DNA of 64,000 bases, taken from contig JAJTBO010000013.1 of assembly GCA_021286855.1 (NCBI GenBank), positions 20,174 through 84,173 on the forward strand, written 5' to 3'. This stretch comes from Hyphomicrobiales bacterium (GTDB lineage Bacteria; Pseudomonadota; Alphaproteobacteria; Rhizobiales; Ancalomicrobiaceae). A program made the position numbers and the translations under genes. This document shows, piece after piece, positions 27,441 to 36,400 of the stretch. The notes under the pieces were generated by a model. It did not search any database. It was given only the letters and a program-made list of their open reading frames with translations, and was not told the DNA's origin. Each line of letters starts with the position of its first letter. Positions within the stretch are counted from its first letter, which is position 1.

Positions 27441-27577
27441 ACGGTGGGTCCGCCGTCCCAGGCGCGAACCGGACCCCGGGGAAAGGACCGCGTTTCGAAA
27501 CGGCACGCGGGCGGTGCGCCCGACTACGGCCCCTGCCGCGGTCGTGGGAGCGAAGCGCTGCGCGCGTTGATGAACCG

Positions 27578-27670
27578 GCGAAAGTGGGAACGCTTCGGCG
27601 ACGAATCACCGACGGGGCGATGTTGCGGGTCCGTTCGCTCGAGATGTCGTAGCGATGACGATCTCGGTCG
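27578..27670 (+). repeat. Degenerate intergenic repeat, copy 2 (most diverged)
   Basis: It shares GGCGAAAGTGGGAACG, CGGCGACGAATC, CGATGTT, GTTCGCTCGAG and TCGTAGCGA with copy 1, and the end near GATCTCG is less exact. It lies about 243 bp after copy 1. Confidence 0.5.
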
Positions 27671-27835
27671 CAGGATCTTGCCCTGCCGGTGTGGCTGGGC
27701 TTCGTTTCGCGCCGGTCCGCTGTTCAGACTTGCGTCCCGAAACGGAACTCGCCGGGTCCAACGCCCGAAATTCGGCAATTCTCGAGAGGCGGTAAACGTC
27801 GCCCGTAGCCGTGCGAGGACGGACGTCAGGAGCGT

Positions 27836-27940
27836 GGCGAAAGCCCGAACGAAGCGGCGACGAATCGGAATATGTCGGATGTTCGCCTTTCGTTCTTACA
27901 AAGTGTCGTGGCGCGGAGCGCCGAGAGGGCGAGATCTCGA
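27836..27940 (+). repeat. Degenerate intergenic repeat, copy 3
   Basis: It shares GGCGACGAATCGGAA, GGATGTTCGCCT, CGTTCT, TGTCGTGGCG and GCGAGATCTCGAG with copy 1, in order. It lies about 257 bp after copy 2. Confidence 0.65.
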
Positions 27941-28013
27941 GCGCGCGGATGAACCCGGCGTGGCGGCGAGCGTCGGCGCGGCAAGGACTTCGTGCCGGTT
28001 CGGGACGGCCGTC

Positions 28014-28820
28014 TCAGGGCGCGGCGGCGATCGAGACCAGATGGGTTCGGACCGTTCCGATCATGGTGCCGACGTGGGCGTCGATCGGGATCCACAGGTC
28101 GCGGTCGGGGAGACGGGCGAAGCGGATCTCGACGTCGCGGTTCTCCGCCATGTAGCGGACCGAGCGATGGCCGGAGCGGTGGCCGGCGATCGGAACCCAG
28201 CGGGCGGCGCAGACGGCGACCGGGCCGCGCAGGCCGGCGGGGGCTTCGTCGAGGATCTTCTCGGTTGCGAGGCGGACGTCCCAGCGGCTCCAGCCGTCGA
28301 AGACCGCGAGGCTGCGGTCGCAGACGGCGGCGGGGGCGATCGAGCCGGGCAGCAGGGCGGCGGAGAGCGGGTCGGAGACGCCGCGGCGGTGCTCCGGGCC
28401 GACCGGCACGATGTCTTCGCCGGTCTTGGCGGGCGGTTCGACCGAGAGGTGAGAAACCGCGCCGCCGGACAGCGTCATGTCGACGTCGAAGGGGGTGTCG
28501 CCCTTGCGCTCGATCAGACGATAGGCATGCGGCCGCGGGTGGCCGCGGACGAGCCGTCCGGAGGCGGCGAGCGTGCCGTCGGCGGAGGCGAAGATGCCGG
28601 CGAGGCCGACGGTGCGCCAGGCGACGTCGACGGCGTAGCGGCCGGCGCGGTCGTCGAAGCCGACGTCGGCCTCGGCGAGCGGCAGGCCGGCCAGCGAGAG
28701 GTCGTAGACGAGGCGGGCCGACGGCTGCGCGGCCTCCGCCGCGACGGCGACGCCGCTCGGCGGCGGCGAGACCGCGAGGAGAAGAGCGAGGAGGGCGAGG
28801 CGGAGACGAGGCGGCGACAT
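28014..28820 (-). CDS. DUF3108 domain periplasmic protein (first paralogue)
   Basis: This 268-aa exported protein has an N-terminal signal peptide (cleavage near VAVAAEA) and a beta-rich body matching DUF3108: LVYDLSLAGLPLAEADVGF, GPEHRRGVSDPLSAALLP and the late RYMAENRDVEIRFARLPD. The function is unknown; the fold suggests an outer-envelope or lipid-interacting beta barrel-like protein. It is clearly homologous to the gene at 30134-31003 and lies on the other side of rpmB and the VUT gene. Confidence 0.8.
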   Translation of the reverse strand: MSPPRLRLALLALLLAVSPPPSGVAVAAEAAQPSARLVYDLSLAGLPLAEADVGFDDRAGRYAVDVAWRTVGLAGIFASADGTLAASGRLVRGHPRPHAYRLIERKGDTPFDVDMTLSGGAVSHLSVEPPAKTGEDIVPVGPEHRRGVSDPLSAALLPGSIAPAAVCDRSLAVFDGWSRWDVRLATEKILDEAPAGLRGPVAVCAARWVPIAGHRSGHRSVRYMAENRDVEIRFARLPDRDLWIPIDAHVGTMIGTVRTHLVSIAAAP

Positions 28821-28937
28821 CGACGTCCTTCGTGGGTTTCGAGCGCCGAGTTCCGGCTCTTCGGCGGAGGTTCGGCGAGCAAGCCGGCGAATTTTCGACC
28901 GGCCGCAGCGCGCGCCCGCGAGACCGCGCCTCGAGGC

Positions 28938-28966
28938 TTGACGCTTCCGTCCTCGAACACTATAGG
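28938..28966 (+). promoter_or_regulatory. rpmB: Strong sigma-70-type promoter of rpmB
   Basis: TTGACG and TATAGG are spaced by 17 nt, close to consensus. The predicted start near 28973 gives a leader of about 70 nt. Confidence 0.7.
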
Positions 28967-29044
28967 AGAGCGACTTTTTCCGACACCTCGTGAGACGTGG
29001 AACCCGGCTCCTGATCGGACCGGCCTCGAAAGGGATATGACATC

Positions 29045-29338
29045 ATGGCTCGCCGCTGCGAACTGACCGGCAAGGCTGTCCTGACCGGCAACAACGTCAG
29101 CCACGCCAACAACAAGACCCGTCGGCGCTTCCTGCCCAACCTCGTGTCCGTGACGCTGATCTCGGACGCGCTGAAGCAGAACGTGCGCCTGCGCATCTCG
29201 GCCGCCGCCCTGCGTTCGGTCGAGCATCGCGGCGGCATCGACGCGTTTCTGGCGAAGGCTTCCGATCTCGAACTGTCGCCGCGCGCGCGCCTCCTGAAGC
29301 GTCAGGTCGCTCAGGCGCAGGCCGGAGCGGCCGCGTGA
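29045..29338 (+). CDS. rpmB: 50S ribosomal protein L28
   Basis: This 97-aa protein begins [10 protein letters not shown], with [17 protein letters not shown], the bL28 signature. At 97 residues it is longer than the E. coli protein, as usual in Alphaproteobacteria, through a C-terminal helical extension. Only one N-terminal cysteine is present, so it is the zinc-independent form. The following gene overlaps its stop codon. Confidence 0.97.
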   Translation: MARRCELTGKAVLTGNNVSHANNKTRRRFLPNLVSVTLISDALKQNVRLRISAAALRSVEHRGGIDAFLAKASDLELSPRARLLKRQVAQAQAGAAA

Positions 29339-30039
29339 TCGATCGACGGTCTGCGGTCTTCGGGACCGATGGCGCCGCCCCGGGGCTTCCCGCGGGCGGC
29401 GTTCCACGTTCGGCCTGGGTCACGGCGATCGCCGCGATGGTGCTGGTCGTGGTGTCCTCGAACGTCGCGGTCCAGTATCCGGTCCAGGCGACGATCGGCG
29501 GGCTCGATCTCGCCGATCTCCTGACCTGGGGCGCCTTCACCTATCCGGCCGCCTTCCTGGTCACCGACCTCACCAACCGGCGCTTCGGCGTCGCGGCGGC
29601 GCGGCGGGTGATCTTCGTCGGTTTCGTGATGGCCGTCGTCCTGTCGATGGCGCTCGCCACGCCTCGGATCGCGATCGCCTCGGCGACCGCCTTCCTGGTC
29701 GGGCAGTTGCTCGACGTGACGGTGTTCGATCGGCTGCGCCGGGCGCGCTGGTGGAAGGCGCCGTTCGTCGGCTCGCTGCTCGGTTCGGCGACCGACACGA
29801 CGGCGTTCTTCTCGCTCGCCTTCGCCGGCGCCTTCGGGTGGCTGGGCGGCGCCGACGCCTTTTCGCAGGAGAGCGCGTCGCTCCTCGGCGTCTTCTCTCT
29901 CGAGACGGCGCGTTGGGTGAGCTGGGCGGTCGCCGACTTCTCGGTCAAGCTCGGCTTCGCGGCGCTGTTCCTGGCGCCCTATCGGCTGCTGATGAACGTG
30001 CTGTGGCCGATCCCGGACCGGGCGCCGGCGGCGGCCTGA
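29335..30039 (+). CDS. VUT family transporter (queuosine precursor, YhhQ-like)
   Basis: This 234-aa membrane protein has about six helices after a Pro/Gly-rich N-terminus. Family motifs are [31 protein letters not shown] (shown here in parts), [13 protein letters not shown] and a helix with [10 protein letters not shown]. YhhQ/DUF165 proteins import queuosine precursors such as preQ0 or preQ1. QueG at 55.6 kb acts in the same pathway. The GTG start at 29335 overlaps the rpmB stop. Confidence 0.88.
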   Translation: MIDRRSAVFGTDGAAPGLPAGGVPRSAWVTAIAAMVLVVVSSNVAVQYPVQATIGGLDLADLLTWGAFTYPAAFLVTDLTNRRFGVAAARRVIFVGFVMAVVLSMALATPRIAIASATAFLVGQLLDVTVFDRLRRARWWKAPFVGSLLGSATDTTAFFSLAFAGAFGWLGGADAFSQESASLLGVFSLETARWVSWAVADFSVKLGFAALFLAPYRLLMNVLWPIPDRAPAAA

Positions 30040-30074
30040 GCGGGGCGGCCGACGAGTTTTCTGTCCAAGAATGC

Positions 30075-30102
30075 GAAAGCCCCGGAGCGATCCGGGGCTT
30101 TC
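30075..30102 (+). terminator. Bidirectional intrinsic terminator
   Basis: A perfect 12-bp stem (GAAAGCCCCGGA with its complement) has a GCGA loop and A/T at the base on both sides. It lies between convergent genes (the VUT gene and DUF3108) and serves both. Confidence 0.85.
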
Positions 30103-30133
30103 GTCGTTCGAGGCGACGCGTCGGCGTTCGGGA

Positions 30134-31003
30134 TCAGTCGCGGGAGGGGATCGAGCCGGTGGTCGCGGCGGTCTCCTGGCCCTTCACCTGGAAGGCGTGG
30201 GCGTAGACCTGGAGCAGGCCGACGGGCGTGCCGACCACGACCTTGTAGGGGATCATCATACGGGCGTCGCCGGCCGGCACGAACCAGATCGAGAATTCGA
30301 GATTGCGCTCGAACTTCTCTTCTTCCGGGGTGAGCGGGCGATAGCCGGCGATCGGGCGATAGGCGACGGCGCAGACCAGCGCCGGGCCGGAATAGCCCTG
30401 CTTGCCCTGCACCTCCATGCGTGTGCCGTAGGTCATGCGCAGGTCGTAGCGGACGCGGCCGTCGAAGACGTGGGCGGTCTGATCGCAGTTCGACTGGGCC
30501 ATCGGATCCTGGCCGGCGACGACCGGCAGGACGAAGGCGGCGAGCGGATCGATGACGCCGCGCTTGTGTTCGGGTTTCAGCGGGATGCGCTGGTCCCAGC
30601 CGCGGAAGTGGAGTTCGGTGGCGCTCACCGAGTTCACGTTGGCGCCGGAGAAGCTCATGTCGACGTGATTCGGCTCGGGGCCGCCGTCGATCCTGAGATC
30701 GTAGTCCTTCGACTGCCGGCTGCGGGCGGCGACGCGGCCGGAGGCGGTCGCGGTCGCCTGCCGATTGGCGACGACCTGCGCGAGACCGCGCACCTGGGCG
30801 GCGAGTTCGGCGCGCCAGTCGCCGCTCTCGGCCGTGGTGAAGGTCAGGGTTCCGGAGCCGACGGGGAAGCCGGCGAGGGTCGCGGCATAGGTCGCCTCGA
30901 CGGTCGCGCCGGCGGCGGCGGGGGCCGCCGCGGCGCAGATCAGGGCCAGAGCCGAGGCCGCGGTCCCGAACAGGGAATTGCGACGGGCAAACATACCGAA
31001 CAC
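30134..31003 (-). CDS. DUF3108 domain periplasmic protein (second paralogue)
   Basis: This 289-aa exported protein has a signal peptide ending near AAAPAAAG. The body is homologous to the gene at 28014-28820: LAGFPVGSGTLTF, DLRIDGGPEPNHVDMSFSG, LKPEHKRGVIDPLAAFVLP, ALVCAVAYRPIAGYR and FERNLEFSIWFVP. The function is unknown. It is probably monocistronic. Confidence 0.82.
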   Translation of the reverse strand: MFGMFARRNSLFGTAASALALICAAAAPAAAGATVEATYAATLAGFPVGSGTLTFTTAESGDWRAELAAQVRGLAQVVANRQATATASGRVAARSRQSKDYDLRIDGGPEPNHVDMSFSGANVNSVSATELHFRGWDQRIPLKPEHKRGVIDPLAAFVLPVVAGQDPMAQSNCDQTAHVFDGRVRYDLRMTYGTRMEVQGKQGYSGPALVCAVAYRPIAGYRPLTPEEEKFERNLEFSIWFVPAGDARMMIPYKVVVGTPVGLLQVYAHAFQVKGQETAATTGSIPSRD

Positions 31004-31050
31004 CTCCGTCTCCCTCGGCGGGACGCACGCGAAATCATTCCACGCGCCCG

Positions 31051-31087
31051 TCCACGGAAATGGGGGCGCCTCGCCCCCATTTGTGGA
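31051..31087 (-). terminator. Long hairpin, terminator of the esterase-like/cobT/cobS unit
   Basis: AAATGGGGGCG and its complement form an 11-bp stem with a 3-nt loop, extended by TCCAC/GTGGA beyond a small bulge. It starts 10 nt after the stop of the minus-strand gene at 31097. T-rich sequence lies at the stem base on the minus strand. Confidence 0.75.
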
Positions 31088-31096
31088 GGGGTAACC

Positions 31097-32179
31097 TTAT
31101 CGAAGCGTTAATCGCGGCGTCCTTTCGGTGGCCTCGTCGAGAAGACGGAAGCGCAGCAGGACGGTGCGTTGCAGCCAAAAGAAATTGTCGTCGGACATCA
31201 GGGTCAGGATCACGCCGCCGTCGGGGGCGACGTCGACGGCGAGCCCCTCCATGTTGTCGATCTCGTCGAAGCCGCCGCCGGTCAGCAACACTTCCGGCTC
31301 GATCGTGCGATCGGGGACGAGGTCGCGGGCGGCGACGCGGACGAGGCGCATCTCGGGCCGGCCCCACCAGGCGAGCCGGCGTTGCAGCGCCAGGAGATCG
31401 CCGGAGGGAGCGAAGACGGCGTCGGTGACGGCGAAGCCGTCGTGGGCGGCGAGGCGGAAACGGCCGACGTCGCGGCCCTCGAAGATCCAGCCGGGGTTCG
31501 ACGTCGCGCCGGGCGAAGCGGTCTCGGCGATCGCCACCAGCCGGCCGTCGGGCGCGTTCGCCAGCGCCTCGAGGCCTTCGTTCGCCGGTAGATCGCGGAT
31601 ATCGCGGGGGATCGGCAGGGGGCGGCCGGGCGCGGCGAGAAGACCCTCCGGCGAGGCGGCGCGATAGGCGAGGATGCGGTGATGATGCTCGAAGCCGACC
31701 CGGGCCTGCCAAGCGCCGTCGGCGGGCCAGAGGGCCAGGCTCTCGGCGTCGCGGTTCCACTTGCCGCGCAAGGGGCGGCCGTTCTCGTCGAGGAGCGGCG
31801 CGATCGTCGCCTCGCGGATCGCGAGGGGACGGCCGAGTGCGTCGGCGTCGAGGCGCGCGGCGAGCCAGGAGCCCTCGTCGCCGATCGCCAGCAGACGGCG
31901 GCCGTGGTCGAAGCTGCGCAGACCGGACCAGCCGCCGAAGGCGGGATCGCGGCTGGTCAGCGTCAGACCGCCGAGAAACTCCAGCGATCCGAAGCGCGTC
32001 CGGTCGGCCTCGCCGGGGCGGAAGGCGGCGATCGGCCGGCTCTCGACCACGATCGGATGGGCGGCGGGCGGGGCCGCTTCGACGTCGCTCGCGCCGAAGG
32101 GGCCGCGCGCGATCAATGCGACCACTACGGCCGCGGTCGCGGCGACACCGGCGAGGGCGAGACGCCGCCGCGATCTCAT
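31097..32179 (-). CDS. Esterase-like activity of phytase family protein
   Basis: This 360-aa protein has an N-terminal signal or membrane helix (about residues 8-24) and then a beta-propeller-like body: [47 protein letters not shown] and DNMEGLAVD. The pattern fits the phytase-like esterase domain found in exported proteins. The substrate is unknown. The ATG at 32179 overlaps the cobT stop (ATGA), so it is co-translated with cobT although not obviously linked to cobalamin. Confidence 0.8.
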   Translation of the reverse strand: MRSRRRLALAGVAATAAVVVALIARGPFGASDVEAAPPAAHPIVVESRPIAAFRPGEADRTRFGSLEFLGGLTLTSRDPAFGGWSGLRSFDHGRRLLAIGDEGSWLAARLDADALGRPLAIREATIAPLLDENGRPLRGKWNRDAESLALWPADGAWQARVGFEHHHRILAYRAASPEGLLAAPGRPLPIPRDIRDLPANEGLEALANAPDGRLVAIAETASPGATSNPGWIFEGRDVGRFRLAAHDGFAVTDAVFAPSGDLLALQRRLAWWGRPEMRLVRVAARDLVPDRTIEPEVLLTGGGFDEIDNMEGLAVDVAPDGGVILTLMSDDNFFWLQRTVLLRFRLLDEATERTPRLTLR

Positions 32180-34053
32180 CGGCGACGGGCGCCGGCGCGG
32201 CGGCCGGTGGGCTCGTCGCGGGCGTTTTCGTCGAAGAGGGACGCGAGTTGGTCGGTCATGGCGCCTGCCAGCTCCTCGGCATCGACGATGGTCACGGCGC
32301 GGCGATAGTAACGCGTCACGTCGTGGCCGATGCCGATGGCGATCAGTTCCACCGGCGACCGCGTCTCGATTTCCTCGATGACTCGGCGCAGGTGGCGTTC
32401 GAGATAATTGCCCGGGTTGACCGACAGGGTCGAGTCGTCCACGGGCGCGCCATCGGAGATCATCATCAGAATGCGGCGGCTCTCGGGCCGACCGAGCAGG
32501 CGCTCGTGCGCCCAGGCCAGCGCCTCGCCGTCGATGTTCTCCTTGAGGAGCCCTTCGCGCATCATCAGGCCGAGATTGCGGCGCGAGCGCCGCCACGGCG
32601 CGTCGGCGGCCTTGTAGACGATGTGGCGCAGGTCGTTGAGCCGGCCCGGGGTCGCCGGCTTGCCGGACTGGAGCCAGGATTCGCGCGACTGACCGCCCTT
32701 CCAGGCCTTGGTGGTGAAACCGAGGATCTCGACCTTGACGCCGCAACGCTCCAGCGTCCGGGCGAGAATGTCGACGCAGGTCGCCGCCACGGTGATCGGG
32801 CGGCCGCGCATCGACCCGGAATTGTCGATCAGCAGGGTGACGATGGTGTCGCGGAAATCGGTGTCGCGCTCGCGCTTGAAGGAGAGCGGGGCCATCGGAT
32901 CGATGACGACGCGGACGAGGCGCGCGGTGTCGAGCACGCCCTCCTCGAGGTCGAACATCCAGGACCGATTCTGCTGCGCCATCAGCTTGCGCTGAAGGCG
33001 GTTGGCGAGACGGGCGACGGCGCCCTGGAGCGGCGCGAGCTGCTTGTCGAGATAGGCGCGCAGGCGATCGAGCTCGGGGCCCTCGCAGAGCTCCTCGGCG
33101 CGGATTTCTTCATCGAACCGGTTGGTGAAGACCTTGTAGTCGTCGAGCGGCCGGTTGGAGAGCGGATGGTCAGGGCGGCGAGCCTCCGACGCCGCGTCGG
33201 TCTCTGTTCCGTCGGCCTCGGCCGCCTCGTCGGAATAGCCGTCGGCGGCCTCGGCGTCGCCTTCTTCCTGGTCTTCGCCGGCGGTCTCGGAGGCGGAAGC
33301 CTCGGAGCGGTCGGAGCCGTCCTGCTCTTCGGGCTCGCCGGCCTGTTCCTCGCCGTCGCCTTCGTTCTCGTTCGCGCCTTCCTGTTCCTCGCTCTCCTCG
33401 GGCTCGTCGGCGAGGTCCTCGGCCATGTCGAGGGCGGAGAGGAGGTCGCGGACGACGTGCGCGAAGGCGCGCTGATCCTCGGCGGCGGTCTCCAGCCGAT
33501 CGAGCGCGGCCATCGCCTTGTGCTCGATCTGCGGCCGCCACAGCTCGACGATCTTCGTCGCCGAAGGTGGCGGCGCCATGCCGGTCAGGCGTTCGCGCAC
33601 CAGGAGGGCGAGGGCGTCGGCGAGCGGGGCCTCGGAGAGATCGGTGGCGGCGTCGGCGTGCGCCTTGGCGTAGCGCGCCTCCAGCATCGCGGCGATGTTG
33701 GCCTTGACGCCGGCCATGCGGCGGGAGCCGACCGCCTCGCAGCGAGCCTGTTCGATCGCATCCCAGGCGACGCGGGCGTCGTGGCCCTCGGGCATGAAGG
33801 CGCGATGGACGGCGGCGTCGTGGACGGCGAGGCGCAACGCCATCGAATCGGCCTGACCGCGCAACACCCGGGCCTCTTCGCGCGACAGCTTGCGGGTCGG
33901 CTCGGGCAGGCGGGCGGTGTGGCCGGTCAGGACTGCGCGATCGGCGCCGAAGGCGACCTCGAGTTCCGGCACGCGCGAAATCGCCCGCATGCAGGCGGCG
34001 AGCGCCTGCTTGAAGGGTTCGTTCGGCGGCGGCGACTTGTCCTTGGGGGCCAT
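32176..34053 (-). CDS. cobT: CobT, cobaltochelatase VWA subunit
   Basis: At 625 aa this fits CobT. A long acidic middle (about residues 210-290, runs of Glu and Asp) is followed by a C-terminal VWA domain with [15 protein letters not shown]. CobT works with the AAA+ ATPase CobS and the large subunit CobN to insert cobalt into hydrogenobyrinic acid diamide in aerobic cobalamin synthesis. cobS lies 18 bp upstream; cobN is not in the window. Confidence 0.95.
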   Translation of the reverse strand: MAPKDKSPPPNEPFKQALAACMRAISRVPELEVAFGADRAVLTGHTARLPEPTRKLSREEARVLRGQADSMALRLAVHDAAVHRAFMPEGHDARVAWDAIEQARCEAVGSRRMAGVKANIAAMLEARYAKAHADAATDLSEAPLADALALLVRERLTGMAPPPSATKIVELWRPQIEHKAMAALDRLETAAEDQRAFAHVVRDLLSALDMAEDLADEPEESEEQEGANENEGDGEEQAGEPEEQDGSDRSEASASETAGEDQEEGDAEAADGYSDEAAEADGTETDAASEARRPDHPLSNRPLDDYKVFTNRFDEEIRAEELCEGPELDRLRAYLDKQLAPLQGAVARLANRLQRKLMAQQNRSWMFDLEEGVLDTARLVRVVIDPMAPLSFKRERDTDFRDTIVTLLIDNSGSMRGRPITVAATCVDILARTLERCGVKVEILGFTTKAWKGGQSRESWLQSGKPATPGRLNDLRHIVYKAADAPWRRSRRNLGLMMREGLLKENIDGEALAWAHERLLGRPESRRILMMISDGAPVDDSTLSVNPGNYLERHLRRVIEEIETRSPVELIAIGIGHDVTRYYRRAVTIVDAEELAGAMTDQLASLFDENARDEPTGRRAGARRR

Positions 34054-34071
34054 CGGCGCTTCGGCCTCGCC

Positions 34072-35058
34072 TCAGCTCAGAACGACGTTGACGGCGCTCT
34101 CCGGCAGTTCCTTGCCGAAACAGCGCTGATAGAACTCGGCGACCTTCGGCCGCTCGGTCTCGTCGCACTTGTTGAGGAAGGTGACGCGCAGGGCGAAGCC
34201 GAGGTCGCCGAAGATCTCGGCGTTCTCCGCCCAGGTGATCACCGTGCGCGGGCTCATCACGGTGGAGAGCTCGCCGGCGACGAAGGCGTTGCGGGTCATG
34301 TCGGCGACGCGGACCATCTTGGAGACGGTGTCGCGGCCCTCCGGCGTCTCGAAGTGCTTGGCCTTGGAGAGGACGATGCCGACCTCTTCGTCGTGCGGCA
34401 GGTAGTTCAGCGTGGTGACGATCGACCAGCGGTCCATCTGGGCCTGGTTGATCTGTTGAGTGCCGTGATAGAGGCCGGAGGTGTCGCCGAGGCCGATGGT
34501 GTTCGCCGTGGCGAACAGGCGGAAGGCCGGATGCGGCTTGATCACCCGGTTCTGGTCGAGCAGCGTCAGGCGGCCGGAGGACTCGAGCACGCGCTGGATG
34601 ACGAACATCACGTCCGGGCGACCGGCGTCGTATTCGTCGAAGACCAGGGCGACGTTGTTCTGATAGGCCCAGGGCAGGATGCCGTCGCGGAATTCGGTGA
34701 CCTGCATGCCGTCGCGGACGACGATCGCGTCCTTGCCGATCAGGTCGATGCGGGAGATGTGGCTGTCGAGGTTGACGCGCACGCAGGGCCAGTTGAGGCG
34801 GGCGGCGACCTGCTCGATGTGGGTCGACTTGCCGGTGCCGTGGAAGCCGGTGACCATGACGCGGCGGTTTCTGGCGAAGCCGGCGAGGATGGCGAGCGTG
34901 GTGTCTCGGTCGAAGAGATAGTCCGGATCGATGTCGGGGACGTGCTCGTTCGCCTCGGCATAGCCCAGAACGGTGAGGTCGCTGTCGAAACCGAAGGTGT
35001 CACGGACGGAGACGGGAGTGTCGGGCAGGCCGACGGGCTTCTCGGATTCGCTCATCAT
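34072..35058 (-). CDS. cobS: CobS, cobaltochelatase AAA+ subunit
   Basis: This 328-aa AAA+ ATPase has Walker [14 protein letters not shown] near residue 93 and Walker B-like LVFDEYDAG. The N-terminus ([15 protein letters not shown]) and the [16 protein letters not shown] region are CobS signatures. It provides ATP hydrolysis for cobalt insertion with CobT and CobN. It is first in cobS-cobT-esterase, a unit of at least three genes. Confidence 0.96.
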   Translation of the reverse strand: MMSESEKPVGLPDTPVSVRDTFGFDSDLTVLGYAEANEHVPDIDPDYLFDRDTTLAILAGFARNRRVMVTGFHGTGKSTHIEQVAARLNWPCVRVNLDSHISRIDLIGKDAIVVRDGMQVTEFRDGILPWAYQNNVALVFDEYDAGRPDVMFVIQRVLESSGRLTLLDQNRVIKPHPAFRLFATANTIGLGDTSGLYHGTQQINQAQMDRWSIVTTLNYLPHDEEVGIVLSKAKHFETPEGRDTVSKMVRVADMTRNAFVAGELSTVMSPRTVITWAENAEIFGDLGFALRVTFLNKCDETERPKVAEFYQRCFGKELPESAVNVVLS

Positions 35059-35233
35059 TCCTCCGTCCCGGCCGAAGCGTCGCTCGCGCCGCGCGCGAAA
35101 GGGGACGCCGGTCGGGGGTCGTCGTTGCGGTCGATCCGCACTCTAGCCGGGGGAGAAGGCGCGCACCAGTCGTGCCGTCGTCATCCCTGCCGCTTCGCGA
35201 GGCATGCATGACGTCCATGCGTCGTTCGCCGGT

Positions 35234-35854
35234 TCAGCACAGTCCCGCGGTCTTCAGAAGGCGATGGGCCTGGATGATCTCCTGGAGGCGGGCTTCCTGA
35301 GAGCGATCGCCGCCGTTGGCGTCGGGATGGTGACGCTTGACCAGATCCTTGTAGCGGGCGCGGATGTCCTCGGCACTCGCCGTCTCGGGGAGGCCGAGCG
35401 TGTCGAGCGCCTTCTTTTCCAGCGGTTTGGCGCGGCGGATCGGCTCCGGGCGAGGGGCGCGGGCGCGGCCGAACTGCAGGCGCGGGTCGCCGGAGCGGCG
35501 CGTCCAGTTCCTCGGCATCTCGAAGTCGGCGGGCGAGCGCGCGCGGCCGGTCTGGGAATCGGGGTTGACGCCCATGTTCCAGGTCGGGCGATGGCCGGTG
35601 CGGGCGTCCTCCTGAAAATCGGCGACGGCTTCTTCCTTCATGCCGGCGAAATAGTTGTAGGATTTGTTGTAGAGCCGGACATGGTCGAGGCAGAAGCGAT
35701 GGTACTCGCCCTCGCGGCCGCGACCCACCGGCGCGCGATGGGCGCCGGGCGCTTCGCAGCCCTCCCAATCGCACGGCGGAAACGAGCGCCGCGCGACCGA
35801 TTCCGGGTCGGGCTTGATGCGAATGTGTTCGAAGAGGTCGAAATCCAGGGGCAT
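35234..35854 (-). CDS. J-domain protein (DnaJ-like)
   Basis: This 206-aa protein has its J domain at the C-terminus (about residues 148-205), with the key HPD in LVKRHHPDANGGD. The N-terminal half carries Cys/His pairs (CDWEGC..., HRFCLDHV) that may bind a metal, followed by a Pro/Arg-rich linker. This architecture next to bolA and cobST is common in Rhizobiales. It probably recruits DnaK, with an unknown client. Confidence 0.88.
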   Translation of the reverse strand: MPLDFDLFEHIRIKPDPESVARRSFPPCDWEGCEAPGAHRAPVGRGREGEYHRFCLDHVRLYNKSYNYFAGMKEEAVADFQEDARTGHRPTWNMGVNPDSQTGRARSPADFEMPRNWTRRSGDPRLQFGRARAPRPEPIRRAKPLEKKALDTLGLPETASAEDIRARYKDLVKRHHPDANGGDRSQEARLQEIIQAHRLLKTAGLC

Positions 35855-35995
35855 CGCGCGATATTGGGGGTTCGAAGGGTTCGCTTCAAGCCTCCACCCG
35901 CGCGCGAGGCGCGGCGTGGGGCGTTTCGATCCGACCTCGACATGGTTAACATTTCATGGACGCGGCCGGCGCGCCGCCCGAGGAGACGAGGCTCG

Positions 35996-36277
35996 ATGAC
36001 CTATCGCCAACGCATGATCGACAAGCTCACCGCCGCCTTTCAGCCGACCTTTCTCGAGGTGATCGACGAATCCGACCGCCATCACGGCCATGCCGGCGGC
36101 GGTCACGGAACGGCCGGTCCGCAGGACCGGGGCGAGACGCATTTCGTGATCCAGATCGTGTCGCCGGCGTTTTCCGGCACGACGCGGCTGCAGCGCCATC
36201 GGATGATCAACGAGGTGGTGAAGCAGGAACTCGCCGAGCGGGTGCATGCGCTGACGATCGAGGCCGATCCCGCATGA
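35996..36277 (+). CDS. bolA: BolA family protein
   Basis: This 93-aa protein has the BolA fold: MIDKLTAAFQPTFLEVIDES, a His-rich loop (HHGHAGGGHG), ETHFVIQIVSPAF and HRMINEVVKQEL. BolA pairs with monothiol glutaredoxins in iron-sulfur trafficking. The His-rich loop is typical of the BolA1-like group. The ATG at 35996 follows GAGGAGACGAGG. It is divergent from the J-protein gene. Confidence 0.93.
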   Translation: MTYRQRMIDKLTAAFQPTFLEVIDESDRHHGHAGGGHGTAGPQDRGETHFVIQIVSPAFSGTTRLQRHRMINEVVKQELAERVHALTIEADPA

Positions 36278-36354
36278 CCCGAAGGCGGCTCGTCGCAGTT
36301 GTATTCTGCGATGCAGCTCGTTTTTCGGTTTTCCGTTAAGACTCTCTTGGCAGG

Positions 36355-36385
36355 TCGGAGGGCAAGAATTTCACTCGCCCTCCGA
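36355..36385 (+). repeat. Inverted repeat upstream of the diguanylate cyclase start
   Basis: TCGGAGGGC and GCCCTCCGA (9 bp, perfect) enclose 13 nt and end 15 nt before the ATG at 36401. It may end the bolA transcript or hide the start site of the next gene. Confidence 0.5.
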
Positions 36386-36400
36386 TCCCTCTTCCACGAC

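Larger units (their letters stand above)
27282..28013. other. Gene-free region with degenerate repeats
   Basis: This 732-bp stretch between cysNC and a minus-strand DUF3108 gene has no gene I can support. It contains three imperfect copies of one element (27334-27440, 27578-27670 and 27836-27940), listed separately. Confidence 0.65.

Noticed and set aside
35059..35233. Cobalamin riboswitch upstream of cobS
   Set aside because: No B12-box-like sequence or suitable fold was seen by eye.
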